Counted from the first letter of the stretch, positions 50,777 to 60,060 are shown. The stretch: 64,000 nucleotides of DNA from an uncultured Clostridia bacterium (GCA_934647165.1 CAKUFA010000001.1:1-64000); one strand, 5' to 3'. The notes: generated by a model from the letters alone, not told the origin. Numbers and translations: made by a program.

Positions 50777-51487
50777 TTGATTGCTGTTTGGAAACGGGAG
50801 ATGCAGAGCTATTATCTAACGCCTGTAGGCTACGTGTTCATGGGCGTGTTTCTGGCGCTGAGCTCGGTGATGTTTTATTTGCAGATTTTGCAGCAGCGCT
50901 CAAGCGATTTGATGACCTTCATCGGCCAGATGAGCTATTTGTGGATGCTGCTCTCTCCCGTGCTGACCATGCGGTTGTTGGCAGAGGAGCGGCAGAAACG
51001 AACGGATCAGCTGCTGCTTACAAGTCCGGTGAGCCTTGCAGGCATTGTGCTGGGCAAATATCTGGCCGCGGTGACGGTGATGCTGCTGACGGTTTTGTGC
51101 ACGTTTGCTTTTGTAGGCATTGTGGCTCTTTATGGCAAGGTGTACGGCGGAGAGCTGATGGTTGGTTATCTTGGCTTTGTGCTGGAGGGATGTGCGTTCC
51201 TGGCGCTTGACCTGTTCCTGTCCGGGTGTGCCCATACGCCGGTGACGGCGGCTGTGATGGCCTTTGGCGCGAATTTTGTGCTGTGGATGATGGACATGCT
51301 GGTGAATGTGGTGAAGCAAACCTGGCTGAGCGAGACGCTGAGCTTCCTGAGCTTATATGGGCGCAACGAACCCTTCCTGATGGGACAGCTGAGCTTTGCC
51401 AGCATCATGTATGACGTATCCTTTACCCTGGCGCTGCTGGCGCTGACCATTCACAGCCTGGACAGCAGGCGCTGGCGGGGGGCGTGA
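50777..51487 (+). CDS. ABC transporter permease (GldF-like)
   Basis: A 236-residue protein with six membrane segments starting YYLTPVGYVFMGVFLALSS and the ABC-2 type core (LSPVLTMRLLAEERQKRTDQLLLTS). It forms the membrane part of the GldA-like transporter. The start is TTG 50777 after GGAAGGAAG; no ATG fits in frame nearby. The gene for the large auxiliary protein begins four bases after its stop. Confidence 0.9.
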   Translation: MIAVWKREMQSYYLTPVGYVFMGVFLALSSVMFYLQILQQRSSDLMTFIGQMSYLWMLLSPVLTMRLLAEERQKRTDQLLLTSPVSLAGIVLGKYLAAVTVMLLTVLCTFAFVGIVALYGKVYGGELMVGYLGFVLEGCAFLALDLFLSGCAHTPVTAAVMAFGANFVLWMMDMLVNVVKQTWLSETLSFLSLYGRNEPFLMGQLSFASIMYDVSFTLALLALTIHSLDSRRWRGA

Positions 51488-51491
51488 AAAA

Positions 51492-52976
51492 ATGAAAAAG
51501 CAAAACAAAACGACCGGGCACATGCCTTTCTGGCGCAATCCGCGGCTGCGCTACGGCGGAGTGTCCACGGCGATTATCTGCGTGGTTGTGGCGGCGTTGG
51601 TGGCGCTCAATGCGGCCATGACGGCGCTGGAAAAGAGGAATGGCTGGCGGGTGGACTATTCCTTCAATGCGGTGACGACCCAGAGCGAAACCACCGTGGA
51701 AGCCCTTGCGCAGCTGGAACACCCTGTGCACATTTATGCCCTGTATACTCGCGGCCAGGAGGACGCGCAGCTATTGGAGTTTTTGGATCGATATGCTGCG
51801 GCCAGCGATAAGGTGACCTGGGAGCAGGCGGATGTGAGCCTGAATCCTGCGCTGCTGACCAAGTTCCGCGGGAGCACCAGCGAACAGACGGTGAATAACG
51901 ATTCCGTGATCGTCTACTGTGAGGACACGGATCGCTGGCGTATATTGTCGCCGCTGGATTTTCTGAGCCTGAGCCTGAACTATGAAGAAGGCCAATACGA
52001 AATTGCGGGATTGAAGTATGAAAGCGAGCTGACCAGCGCCATCGTATATGTGTCGCGGGAAAGCATCCCGAAAGTGAAGATCCTTCAAGATCACGGCGAA
52101 CTGGATGAAAGCGGCACGCAGGTGCTGCGGGAGCTGTTGGAAAACAACAACTTTGATGTGGAATATATCTCCCTGCAAAGCAGTGAGACGACCCTTGAAC
52201 CATCGGATTTACTGATGATTCTTTCACCTGTGCGCGACCTGATGGACACGGAACTGAAGAAAATCACCGACTTTGCGGGTCAGGGCGGCAGCATCCTTTT
52301 TACTTGTGATTACACCGATCCTGTGGAGGATATGCCCAACTATTCGTCGCTTCTGCGCTCTTACGGCATTTTGCCGATGAAGGGCATTGTGGTTGCCTCT
52401 CCGGATGAGCCGGACACCTACTATGACAATGTGCGCATTGACCTGATCCCCACGATGCTGTCCACGGATATGACCATGGAGCTGGTTCAATCCGGATCCG
52501 ACACACTGCTGCTCACAGGCAGCCGGGCCTTTGAAGACCAGGAGGAGAGCGACCAGAACCTGGATGTGCGTGTGCTGCTTCAATCCGGTGATAAAGCGTA
52601 TCTGCGTGATTTGTCCACAGGGGAAATGTCCCTGTCGCAGCTGGAGAGCGACAAGGTGGGGCCTTTTGCACTGGGCCTGCAATGCCGCCGGGTGACAGGC
52701 GAGGGTTACATTTCCAAGGCGGTGGTGTTGGGATGCTCAACGCTGCTGACATCCAGCCGCCTGCATGCCATGACGGACGCACAGGAGTTTATCGTCACAA
52801 CTGTGCAGTATCTGGCGGACGGATCGGCTATTGATCTTGGCATTATGGCCAAGGCGGCGGTCAGGCCGCAGCTGTCTGTGCGCGCAACAACGCTTGGCAG
52901 CGTAATTCTGGTCTGTTTACCGCTGATGGTGCTTGCCGCGGCGCTGCTGGTGCTGGTGCCCCGCAGCCGCAAGTAA
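51492..52976 (+). CDS. GldG-like ABC auxiliary membrane protein
   Basis: The 494-residue protein has a membrane segment near the N-terminus (TAIICVVVAALVALNAAMT), a large extracellular region (about 45-460) with the DUF7088/GldG-type pattern (LEHPVHIYALYTRGQED and ILQDHGELDESG), and a C-terminal membrane segment (LGSVILVCLPLMVLAAALLVL). It is the partner that faces outside in GldFG-like systems. It starts four bases after the permease stop and is followed by the DUF4340 gene after 13 bases. Confidence 0.9.
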   Translation: MKKQNKTTGHMPFWRNPRLRYGGVSTAIICVVVAALVALNAAMTALEKRNGWRVDYSFNAVTTQSETTVEALAQLEHPVHIYALYTRGQEDAQLLEFLDRYAAASDKVTWEQADVSLNPALLTKFRGSTSEQTVNNDSVIVYCEDTDRWRILSPLDFLSLSLNYEEGQYEIAGLKYESELTSAIVYVSRESIPKVKILQDHGELDESGTQVLRELLENNNFDVEYISLQSSETTLEPSDLLMILSPVRDLMDTELKKITDFAGQGGSILFTCDYTDPVEDMPNYSSLLRSYGILPMKGIVVASPDEPDTYYDNVRIDLIPTMLSTDMTMELVQSGSDTLLLTGSRAFEDQEESDQNLDVRVLLQSGDKAYLRDLSTGEMSLSQLESDKVGPFALGLQCRRVTGEGYISKAVVLGCSTLLTSSRLHAMTDAQEFIVTTVQYLADGSAIDLGIMAKAAVRPQLSVRATTLGSVILVCLPLMVLAAALLVLVPRSRK

Positions 52977-52989
52977 AAGGGGGAGATGC

Positions 52990-54483
52990 ATGCACAGCGT
53001 TGAAAAAAAGAAAAAGCGAAGCAGCGTGCACAGCCGGTGGATTGCCTTCGGCACAGCGCTGCTGGTGCTGCTCGGCAGCGCAGCGGTGTTGTGGCAAACG
53101 AGGCGAAACAAACAGGATACGCTACCGGAGCCCGCAATCACCTATGGCGAGGTGATGCAGCATGAAGAAGCACAGGTGGAGCGCATTGCAGTGACGATGC
53201 GAAGCGGCGACAGCTGGAGCATCCGCCGGGATGCGGACGGCACATTCCGAGAAGCAGAGGACGGTTTCCTTGTGGATACGGATGTGCAGGAGCAGCTTTT
53301 GCGTGTGACGGCGGTGATCTCCTATGAGGATGTGTTGACGGAGGACGCGGAGGAATACCGGGCGCACCTTGCGGATTTTGGACTGGACACGCCACGGGTT
53401 ATTGCAAAGATCGACTATGCGGACGGTGCAAGCGTGACGCTTCGCATTGGCGATGAAAGCGGCATGGAGGACGAAGCATGGGCCTACATGACCGTAGATG
53501 GCGATGACCGCCTGTATGCCGTGAGCAGCGGCAATGCGGAGGAGCTGATGCAGGAGAAAGCGCTGCTGCATCCGGTGATCCAGCCGACGCTGCACAAGGC
53601 GAGGATGGATGCAATCACCTTTGCGGATGGCGCGGGAGAAACCCTGATGCGCTGGCAGCTTGCAGGTGAAGTGACCGATGCGGACGCCGACAGCAGCTGG
53701 CAGTTGATGGCTCCCTGGCAATATCCGGCAGACGAAGAAGCCATGACCAACCTGCGCGCTAACCTGAGCAACATTCGCCTGGGCGCTTATGTGGGGGAAG
53801 CCACGGCGGAGAATCTGACCCGCTACGGTTTTGATGAGCCGCGATTCAACATCATCATTCATCAGGCGGCTGCTGCTACCAACGCCACGGATGACGACGG
53901 CAAGGTGACGCAGGTAGACTGGCCGGAAAGCACCTTTGCCATGACGGTAGGCGGAGCGAAGAACGACAATGTGGACTATGTGCGGGTAGAGGACAGCATT
54001 TACCTGACAAGCCATTACAGCCTAAATGTGTTCATGAGCCTGGATGTGCTGAACACGGTGAGCCGCTATCCTGTGATGGTGGCGGTTGGCAACCTGCAAA
54101 GCCTGACCATTGCAAATGATACGGTGGAGACGATTTATCGCATTACCCGGGAAGCAAAGGTTGGCGAAAACAACGAGATGGAGAAGGACGCGGAAGGCAA
54201 CGTGACGTATGACACAACGTGCACACGAAACGGGGAGACGATTGCCTATGAGGCGTTTGAAGCGGCCTACATCCGCATGGAGACGGCTAAAGTGTCCGGA
54301 CGCCTGCCGGATGGATGGACGACAACGGAAAAGCCGCACACGACCATGACTTTTGTAAGCAATCAGGGACAGACCCATGTTGTGACGCTCACACGCTTTG
54401 ACGCACTGCACGACGCGCTGAGCGTGGATGGCTACACGCTGTTTTACATCATCAACGGTGGTCTTGCACTGGATATGGCGTAA
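52990..54483 (+). CDS. DUF4340 protein
   Basis: A 497-residue protein with an N-terminal membrane helix (WIAFGTALLVLLGSAAVLW) and repeated DUF4340 units in the extracellular part (VTMRSGDSWSIRRDADGT and LADFGLDTPRVIAKI, then GYTLFYI near the end). DUF4340 proteins are nearly always encoded beside GldG-like genes, as here, and are thought to take part in the same transporter. ATG 52990 follows GGGGGAG. The frame is open upstream to 52933 but that part overlaps the GldG gene. The operon ends with a terminator at 54491-54519. Confidence 0.9.
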   Translation: MHSVEKKKKRSSVHSRWIAFGTALLVLLGSAAVLWQTRRNKQDTLPEPAITYGEVMQHEEAQVERIAVTMRSGDSWSIRRDADGTFREAEDGFLVDTDVQEQLLRVTAVISYEDVLTEDAEEYRAHLADFGLDTPRVIAKIDYADGASVTLRIGDESGMEDEAWAYMTVDGDDRLYAVSSGNAEELMQEKALLHPVIQPTLHKARMDAITFADGAGETLMRWQLAGEVTDADADSSWQLMAPWQYPADEEAMTNLRANLSNIRLGAYVGEATAENLTRYGFDEPRFNIIIHQAAAATNATDDDGKVTQVDWPESTFAMTVGGAKNDNVDYVRVEDSIYLTSHYSLNVFMSLDVLNTVSRYPVMVAVGNLQSLTIANDTVETIYRITREAKVGENNEMEKDAEGNVTYDTTCTRNGETIAYEAFEAAYIRMETAKVSGRLPDGWTTTEKPHTTMTFVSNQGQTHVVTLTRFDALHDALSVDGYTLFYIINGGLALDMA

Positions 54484-54490
54484 ACATTTG

Positions 54491-54519
54491 CCGGGCGCGG
54501 GAAACTGCGTCCGGTTTTT
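54491..54519 (+). terminator. intrinsic terminator after DUF4340
   Basis: CCGGGCGC (54491-54498) pairs with GCGTCCGG (54507-54514, one wobble), followed by TTTTT. Confidence 0.85.
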
Positions 54520-54571
54520 ATTCGGAAAAAAAGAAATGGAAAAAAGTATATCAAATTTTGCCAAAAGAACC

Positions 54572-54599
54572 TTGTATATGAAAATGAATATGGTATAAT
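54572..54599 (+). promoter_or_regulatory. sigma-A-like promoter of the 5'-nucleotidase gene
   Basis: TTGTAT (54572-54577) and TATAAT (54594-54599), 16-base spacer, 52 bases before the ATG. Confidence 0.65.
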
Positions 54600-54651
54600 A
54601 GATGCGACGGCCATTCCCTTTTGTGAACGACAACAAGGAGGGGTTGAAACC

Positions 54652-56325
54652 ATGAGGAAACTGCTTGGTATCCTGCTGACGATTGCCATGCTGCTCACAT
54701 GCGTGTGTGCAACGGCGGAGAATGCAACGCCTGCGCTGACCAGGGATCTGACGATTCTGTTCACCAGCGACGTGCATTGCGGCATTGATCAGGGCTTCGG
54801 CTATGCGGGGCTTGCGGCCATGCGCGACCAGCTGGCCAAGAAAGCCAACGTGCTGCTGGTGGATGACGGCGACGCCATCCAGGGTGAGCCTGTGGGCACC
54901 ATGACCAAAGGCGAAGCGATCATCGGACTGATGAACGCGGTTGGCTACGATGTGGCCATCCCGGGCAACCATGAGTTTGACTACGGCATGGAGAATTTCC
55001 TGGAGCTGACCAAGAAGGCAAATTTCCCCTACATTAGCGCCAACTTCAACAAAAATGGCGAATTGGTGTTCCAGCCCTATGTCATCAAGGATGTGGAAGG
55101 CGTGAAGGTTGCCTTTGTGGGCGTAACCACACCGCGCACCATCACCTCCTCTACTCCGAAGTATTTCCAGGATGAAAACGGCAATTTCATCTATGGTTTC
55201 ATGGAAGATGAAACCGGTGAAAAGCTCTATGCGGGAGTGCAGAGCGCTGTGGACGCGGCCCGTGCAGAGGGCGCGGCGTATGTGTTTGTGATGGGGCATG
55301 TGGGCAATGAAGACAACTGCCGTCCCTACACCTACGCGGATATCATCACCAACACCACAGGCATTGATGCGTTCATGGATGGCCACAGCCATGACACGGA
55401 CAAGGCCACGGTGACCAATAAGGAAGGCAAAAAAGTGCTGCGCGTTGCCTGCGGCACCAAGCTGGGCTGCGTGGGGTATGTGACGGTGTCTGCCAAGGAC
55501 GGCGCCATTACCGGCGGCCTGTACACATGGGACAATGCAATTTCCGCACCTGATTTGCTGGGCATTGAAAACAGCGTGACCACCGCGGTTGCAGAGGCGA
55601 CGGACGAACTGAACGCCAAGCTGAGCCAGGTTGTGGCACACACGGCTGTGAAGCTGACGGTGGACGATCCGACAGCGGTAGACGAAGCGGGCAAGCCCAT
55701 CCGCATTATTCGCCGGGCAGAAACGAACCTGGGCGATCTGTGTGCCGATGCGTACCGCGATCAGTCCGGCGCACAGATTGCGCTGGTGAACGGCGGCGGC
55801 ATCCGCACGAACATTGAAGCGGGCGACATTACGCTCAACAACATCCTAAAGGTGCATCCCTTCGGCAATGAGATGTGTGTTGTGGAAGTGACCGGCCAGC
55901 AGGTGCTGGACGCGCTGGAGTATGGCGCGCGCGATGTGCCCAACGAGTGCGGCGGCTTTATGCAGGTGTCCGGCCTGACCTATGAAATTCACACGTACAT
56001 CCCGTCTTCCTGCACACATGACGAGCGCAACATGTTCACCGGCGTTGACGGTGAATATCGCGTGAAGAATGTGAAGGTTGGCGGAGAAGACCTGGATGTG
56101 ACCAAGACCTACACCCTGGCCAGCCACAATTACATGCTGCTGGGCGACGGCGACGGCATGGCCATGTTCAGGGGCGCGAAGGTGCTCAAGGAAGGCGTGA
56201 AACTGGACAATCAGGTGCTGATTGACTATATCGTCGATACGCTGGGCGGCGTGGTTGGCGAAGCCTATGCCAATCCCTATGGCGAAGGCCGCATTGTGGC
56301 GGTGGAAGAAGCGCCTGCAAAGTAA
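54652..56325 (+). CDS. secreted metallophosphatase/5'-nucleotidase
   Basis: A 557-residue protein with a signal peptide (MRKLLGILLTIAMLLTCVCA), an N-terminal calcineurin-like domain (FTSDVHCGIDQ, DDGDAIQGEP, GNHEFDYG, MGHVGNEDN, GHSHDTDK, all metal ligands) and a C-terminal 5'-nucleotidase domain (about 330-520, NGGGIRTNIEAGDI and FGNEMCVVEVTG). It hydrolyses nucleotides outside the cell, freeing nucleosides or phosphate. No LPxTG signal or membrane tail is seen, so it is probably released or loosely attached. It is monocistronic, between two hairpin terminators. Confidence 0.94.
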   Translation: MRKLLGILLTIAMLLTCVCATAENATPALTRDLTILFTSDVHCGIDQGFGYAGLAAMRDQLAKKANVLLVDDGDAIQGEPVGTMTKGEAIIGLMNAVGYDVAIPGNHEFDYGMENFLELTKKANFPYISANFNKNGELVFQPYVIKDVEGVKVAFVGVTTPRTITSSTPKYFQDENGNFIYGFMEDETGEKLYAGVQSAVDAARAEGAAYVFVMGHVGNEDNCRPYTYADIITNTTGIDAFMDGHSHDTDKATVTNKEGKKVLRVACGTKLGCVGYVTVSAKDGAITGGLYTWDNAISAPDLLGIENSVTTAVAEATDELNAKLSQVVAHTAVKLTVDDPTAVDEAGKPIRIIRRAETNLGDLCADAYRDQSGAQIALVNGGGIRTNIEAGDITLNNILKVHPFGNEMCVVEVTGQQVLDALEYGARDVPNECGGFMQVSGLTYEIHTYIPSSCTHDERNMFTGVDGEYRVKNVKVGGEDLDVTKTYTLASHNYMLLGDGDGMAMFRGAKVLKEGVKLDNQVLIDYIVDTLGGVVGEAYANPYGEGRIVAVEEAPAK

Positions 56326-56335
56326 TTCCGGATAA

Positions 56336-56380
56336 CATGAAAAGGGAGTTCATGCTTTGGGCATGAACTCCCTTTTCATG
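56336..56380. terminator. perfect 20-bp bidirectional hairpin
   Basis: CATGAAAAGGGAGTTCATGC (56336-56355) pairs exactly with 56361-56380 around a 5-base loop, with T-rich ends on both strands. It ends the nucleotidase transcript. Confidence 0.85.
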
Positions 56381-56401
56381 GATGTAAAATGTCGAATAGG
56401 A

Positions 56402-56430
56402 TTGCAAGAAGGCGAAAAAAAGTGTATAAT
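56402..56430 (+). promoter_or_regulatory. sigma-A promoter of the GH4 gene
   Basis: TTGCAA (56402-56407) and TATAAT (56425-56430) with a 17-base spacer, 46 bases before ATG 56476. Confidence 0.75.
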
Positions 56431-56475
56431 GAAAGAAAAACTGCACACAGCATGTGCAAAAACAGGAGGGAAAGC

Positions 56476-57867
56476 ATGCAATACGTTGACGGCAAAGCAA
56501 CCGGACTGAAGGTGGCTTATATTGGCGGTGGTTCGCGCGGCTGGGCGTGGGGATTTATGACGGATCTGGCCATGGACAGCGGCATGGAAGGCACGGTTCG
56601 GCTTTATGATATTGACCGGGACGCGGCGGAAAAGAATCGCCTGATTGGTGAAAAAACAGCCCACCATGAAAAGGCTGTGAGCCACTGGCAGTATGAAGTG
56701 GCCGACAGCTTGAAAGATGCGCTGACAGGCGTTGATTTTGTGGTGATTTCCATTTTGCCGGGCACATTTGAGGAAATGAAGAGCGATGTGCATGCTCCGG
56801 AGCGTGTGGGCGTGTATCAATCTGTGGGCGACACGGCGGGCCCGGGCGGCCTCATGCGCGCGCTGCGCACCATCCCCATGTTTGTGGAAATTGCCTCCGC
56901 CATCCGGGATTATGCACCCAACGCGTGGGTCATCAACTATACCAATCCCATGACGCTGTGCATGGCAACGCTCTATGATGTGTTCCCTGATATCAAGGCG
57001 TTTGGCTGCTGCCATGAAGTCTTTGGCACCCAGAAGCTGCTCGCGGCCATGCTGGACGATATGTGCGGCATCAAGGATGTGCCGCGCCAGGATATCCGCG
57101 TGAACGTGCAGGGCATCAATCATTTCACCTGGTTCTCCAGCGCATCCTACAAGGGAATGGATTTGTTCCCCGTGTACCGGGAGTTCAGCGAGAAATACCA
57201 TGACAGCGGCTTCACCAAGGGCAAGGACGCCAACTGGATGAACGATTTCTTCCAGTGCTCGCATAAGGTGAAGTTTGACCTGTTCCGCCGCTATGGCAAG
57301 ATTGCTGCGGCAGGCGATCGCCATCTGGCGGAGTTTATGCCACCGTGGTATTTGAAGGATCCGGAAACGGTGAAGAGCTGGGGCTTTGGCCTGACGCCGG
57401 TGAGCTGGCGAATCGAGGATTTGGAGAAGCGCCTGGCGCGCCGTGCAAGGCTTTTGAACGGGGAAGAGGATGTAAAGTTCGAGGCTACCGGCGAAGAAGG
57501 CCATTTGATGATGAAGGCACTGCTGGGCCTTGGCGATATGGTGACGAATGTGAACATCCCCAACCGGGGGCAGATTCCGAACCTGCCGCTGGGCGAGGTG
57601 GTGGAGACCAACGCCCTGTTCCGCCGCGACCAGATTTCACCCGTGTTTGCCGGAAACATGGATAGCGACATCCTTGGATTGACCATGCGCCATGTGAACA
57701 ACCATCAAATGATCCTGCGCGCAGCACAGACCTGCGACCGCAAGCTGGCCTTTGCCGCTTTTATGAACGATCCACAGATGGGCAAGGTGGATGTGAACGA
57801 CGGGCAGGCGCTCTTTGACGACATGCTGCTTGCACAGAAAAAGTATCTGCCAAAAGAATGGTGGTAA
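56476..57867 (+). CDS. GH4 glycosidase, LplD-like (probable alpha-galacturonidase)
   Basis: The 463-residue enzyme belongs to GH4, which uses NAD+ and a divalent metal in an oxidation-elimination mechanism. It starts with a Rossmann motif (VAYIGGGSRGWAWG), has NYTNPMTLC (metal-facing Asn), CCHEVFG with the metal-binding Cys/His and VQGINHFTWF. The Cys-His-Glu triad pattern and overall length resemble LplD, the Bacillus alpha-galacturonidase acting on galacturonic acid oligomers. ATG 56476 follows GGAGGG. Its neighbours are not pectin genes, but the activity would fit the pectin locus at 2041-18009. Other alpha-glycosidase activities of GH4 are possible. Confidence 0.88.
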   Translation: MQYVDGKATGLKVAYIGGGSRGWAWGFMTDLAMDSGMEGTVRLYDIDRDAAEKNRLIGEKTAHHEKAVSHWQYEVADSLKDALTGVDFVVISILPGTFEEMKSDVHAPERVGVYQSVGDTAGPGGLMRALRTIPMFVEIASAIRDYAPNAWVINYTNPMTLCMATLYDVFPDIKAFGCCHEVFGTQKLLAAMLDDMCGIKDVPRQDIRVNVQGINHFTWFSSASYKGMDLFPVYREFSEKYHDSGFTKGKDANWMNDFFQCSHKVKFDLFRRYGKIAAAGDRHLAEFMPPWYLKDPETVKSWGFGLTPVSWRIEDLEKRLARRARLLNGEEDVKFEATGEEGHLMMKALLGLGDMVTNVNIPNRGQIPNLPLGEVVETNALFRRDQISPVFAGNMDSDILGLTMRHVNNHQMILRAAQTCDRKLAFAAFMNDPQMGKVDVNDGQALFDDMLLAQKKYLPKEWW

Positions 57868-57891
57868 GCAAAACAACCTTGCATGAAAAAG

Positions 57892-57934
57892 TGCAGGGGT
57901 TCGCCTTTCAAAGAAGCGAACTCCTGCATTTTTT
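57892..57934 (+). terminator. intrinsic terminator of the GH4 gene
   Basis: TGCAGG-GTTCGC (57892-57904) pairs with GCGAAC-CCTGCA (57916-57928), followed by TTTTTT. Confidence 0.88.
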
Positions 57935-57935
57935 C

Positions 57936-57999
57936 TCAAAAAAACGGACAGGAGCGCCGATCGAATTTGACAGAAGGTCATCGGCGCGCTTGTCCGTTT
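57936..57999 (-). terminator. intrinsic terminator of the aldo/keto reductase gene
   Basis: AAACGGACA and GCGCCGAT (57942-57961) pair with ATCGGCGC and TGTCCGTTT (57980-57999), followed on the minus strand by a T-run (57943-57937). Confidence 0.85.
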
Positions 58000-58020
58000 A
58001 CGGATACTGCTTAAGGTGAT

Positions 58021-59139
58021 TTATCTGCACTCGGCGTCAATTTCGGCAAGATAGCGGGTGATCGGCAAGTGCTGAGGACAGGCGGCCTCGCATTTGTGGC
58101 ACTTGACGCAGCGGGATGCATCCGCCGCATCGGCAATCACCTTGGCGTATTCTTCGGCATAATTGGTTTGCCCACGCAGCTTTTTGCCGTCATAGCCCTG
58201 GAAAATGCGGGGAATTTGCACGCCGCGGGGGCAAGGCTGGCAATAACGGCAGCCAGTGCAGCGAGTCTTCACACGGCTGAGATAAGTCTCCTTCACCTGT
58301 GCATAGAGCTCCTTCTCCGCAGCGGTGAGTGGCTCCCGGGTGGCAGCGTCAAAGATGCGTATATTATCCTCCACCTGTGCCATGGTGCTCATACCGGACA
58401 GAATGGTGACTACCTCAGGCATGGTGTAGAGGAAGCGGAATGCCCACTCCACGGCAGACCGCTTCACCGGGAAAGCGTCATAGAGCGCCTGCACATCCGC
58501 GGGCGGATTGGCGAGCAGACCGCCGCGCAATGGCTCCATGACCACAACGCCAACACCTTTTTTACCGGCTGCGCGAATGCCGTCCAGGGTGGCCTGCGTG
58601 TCACCGTCCAGCAGGTTCATCTGCACCTGAGCCATTTTCCAGTCGTAGTCATTCAAAACGCGCAGGAAAGTATCCGCGTTGTCATGGAAAGAAAAACCGG
58701 GATAGAGAATTTTACCGTCCCGCACGGCTTTATCCAGGAAGGACTGGTAATTCATCTGCTGGAGGGCGTTGAAACGCTCTTCGCTCACGGCGTGCATCAG
58801 GTAAAAATCCACGTGATCCACATCCAGCTTTTTGAGCTGCTCGTCAAGAAAAGCCGGCATGTCTTCAGGCTTTTGCAGCTTCCACAGCGGCAACTTGGTG
58901 GCCAGGATCACCTTTTCACGATAGCCGTCCTTGAGCGCTTTTCCCACCAGCGTTTCGCTTGCGCCGTCGTGATAAGGGTAGGCAGTGTCCACATAACGCA
59001 CGCCATGGTCGATGGCGTAGCGAATCATGCGGATGGCTTCAGCTTCGTCGATGCGGCCGTCAATGGTGGGCAGGCGCATGGCGCCAAAACCGAGGCCGGA
59101 GGAAGCACGAGCAATACCGGGGAACATGGTTTGCAACAT
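58021..59139 (-). CDS. aldo/keto reductase with C-terminal iron-sulfur domain
   Basis: A 372-residue protein with an aldo/keto reductase TIM barrel (about 1-290: FGAMRLPTIDGRIDE, VDTAYPYHDG with the catalytic Tyr, VILATKLP with Lys, DFYLMHAV) and a C-terminal ferredoxin-like domain with CTGCRYCQPCPRGV and CVKCHKCEAACPQ, enough for two 4Fe-4S clusters. These long forms are common in anaerobes and are thought to link NAD(P)H-dependent carbonyl reduction to ferredoxin; the substrate is unknown. ATG 59139 follows GAGGTGA. Monocistronic with its own terminator. Confidence 0.92.
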   Translation of the reverse strand: MLQTMFPGIARASSGLGFGAMRLPTIDGRIDEAEAIRMIRYAIDHGVRYVDTAYPYHDGASETLVGKALKDGYREKVILATKLPLWKLQKPEDMPAFLDEQLKKLDVDHVDFYLMHAVSEERFNALQQMNYQSFLDKAVRDGKILYPGFSFHDNADTFLRVLNDYDWKMAQVQMNLLDGDTQATLDGIRAAGKKGVGVVVMEPLRGGLLANPPADVQALYDAFPVKRSAVEWAFRFLYTMPEVVTILSGMSTMAQVEDNIRIFDAATREPLTAAEKELYAQVKETYLSRVKTRCTGCRYCQPCPRGVQIPRIFQGYDGKKLRGQTNYAEEYAKVIADAADASRCVKCHKCEAACPQHLPITRYLAEIDAECR

Positions 59140-59170
59140 TACAATCACCTCATATGTGTTGATGAAATTA

Positions 59171-59971
59171 TTAAAGATAAGGTATCATGCTGGAAAGCCG
59201 CGGAAAGATCAGGTCGGGCTGCACAGCGGAGACAGCCACATCCGCCATGGTAGCCTCGCCGGACAACACAAGGATGCCGGTCATGCCATGGTTGACGCCT
59301 GTGGCGACATCCGTATACAGCCGGTCGCCTACCATGGCCATTTCGGCCAGAGAAAAGCCTGTGCGTTCGAGTGCTTCCTGCACAATGCCTTCGTAGGGTT
59401 TGCCGAGAATCACATCGGCCTTGCGGCCGGTGCTTGCCTCGATAAAGGCCATGATTGCACCCATATCCGGGATAAAGCCGGTCTCCGTGGGACAGTTGAA
59501 ATCCGGATGCGTGGCAATATACGGTTTGCCTTCACGAATAAAATCGCAGGTCTTGCACATTTTTTTATAGTCCAGCGTGGTGTCAAAAGCAACCAGCACA
59601 TAGGCGGGATCATCCTCGGTGAAGGTAAGCCCCATGCCGGTCAATTCCTCACGCAGCATGGGGTTGCCCAGCAGATATCCGGCCTGGCCAGGAAAGCGCT
59701 TCAGGCAATAGTGCGCTGCGGCATGGCCGGAGGAAATAACATCGCGGTACTGTGCCGGCACATGCATCCGCTCAAGCTTTTGTGCATACACTCGGGCGGA
59801 TTTGCTGGAATTGTTGGTGAGAAAGCGCGCGGTGCGGCCTGTTCGTTCAAGTGCCGCAAGAAAATCCAATGAACCCTCGATAAGCCGGTCGCCCAGATAA
59901 AAGGTGCCGTCCATATCCAACAAAAAACATCGGATAGGCGCAAGGCGTGCGCGGATAGCCGCGTCTTCCAT
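59171..59971 (-). CDS. HAD-IIA family hydrolase (NagD/phosphoglycolate phosphatase-like)
   Basis: A 266-residue sugar or nucleotide phosphatase of the HAD-IIA type. Motif I is LDMDGTFYLGDR (Asp nucleophile), motif II is FLTNNSSKS, motif III/IV region GKPYEGIVQEAL and VGDRLYTDVATG. It probably dephosphorylates a small sugar or nucleotide phosphate. ATG 59971 follows AGAGGCG; the frame stays open to 60892 only because the neighbouring gene's coding strand happens to be open there. A promoter lies at 60013-60042. Confidence 0.93.
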   Translation of the reverse strand: MEDAAIRARLAPIRCFLLDMDGTFYLGDRLIEGSLDFLAALERTGRTARFLTNNSSKSARVYAQKLERMHVPAQYRDVISSGHAAAHYCLKRFPGQAGYLLGNPMLREELTGMGLTFTEDDPAYVLVAFDTTLDYKKMCKTCDFIREGKPYIATHPDFNCPTETGFIPDMGAIMAFIEASTGRKADVILGKPYEGIVQEALERTGFSLAEMAMVGDRLYTDVATGVNHGMTGILVLSGEATMADVAVSAVQPDLIFPRLSSMIPYL

Positions 59972-60012
59972 AGTAAAATCGCCTCTGCTTTCGTCTGAAA
60001 TATTCCTGATTG

Positions 60013-60042
60013 AGTATACCATATAGAGATGAAAAGTGACAA
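60013..60042 (-). promoter_or_regulatory. sigma-A-like promoter of the HAD phosphatase gene
   Basis: On the minus strand TTGTCA (60042-60037) and TATACT (60018-60013), 18-base spacer, 42 bases before the ATG. Confidence 0.55.
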
Positions 60043-60060
60043 GATGAAACATGGAAAACG

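Noticed and set aside
54022..55641. 539-codon open frame on the minus strand
   Set aside because: Crosses a terminator and a promoter of the other strand and is antisense to the DUF4340 and nucleotidase genes.
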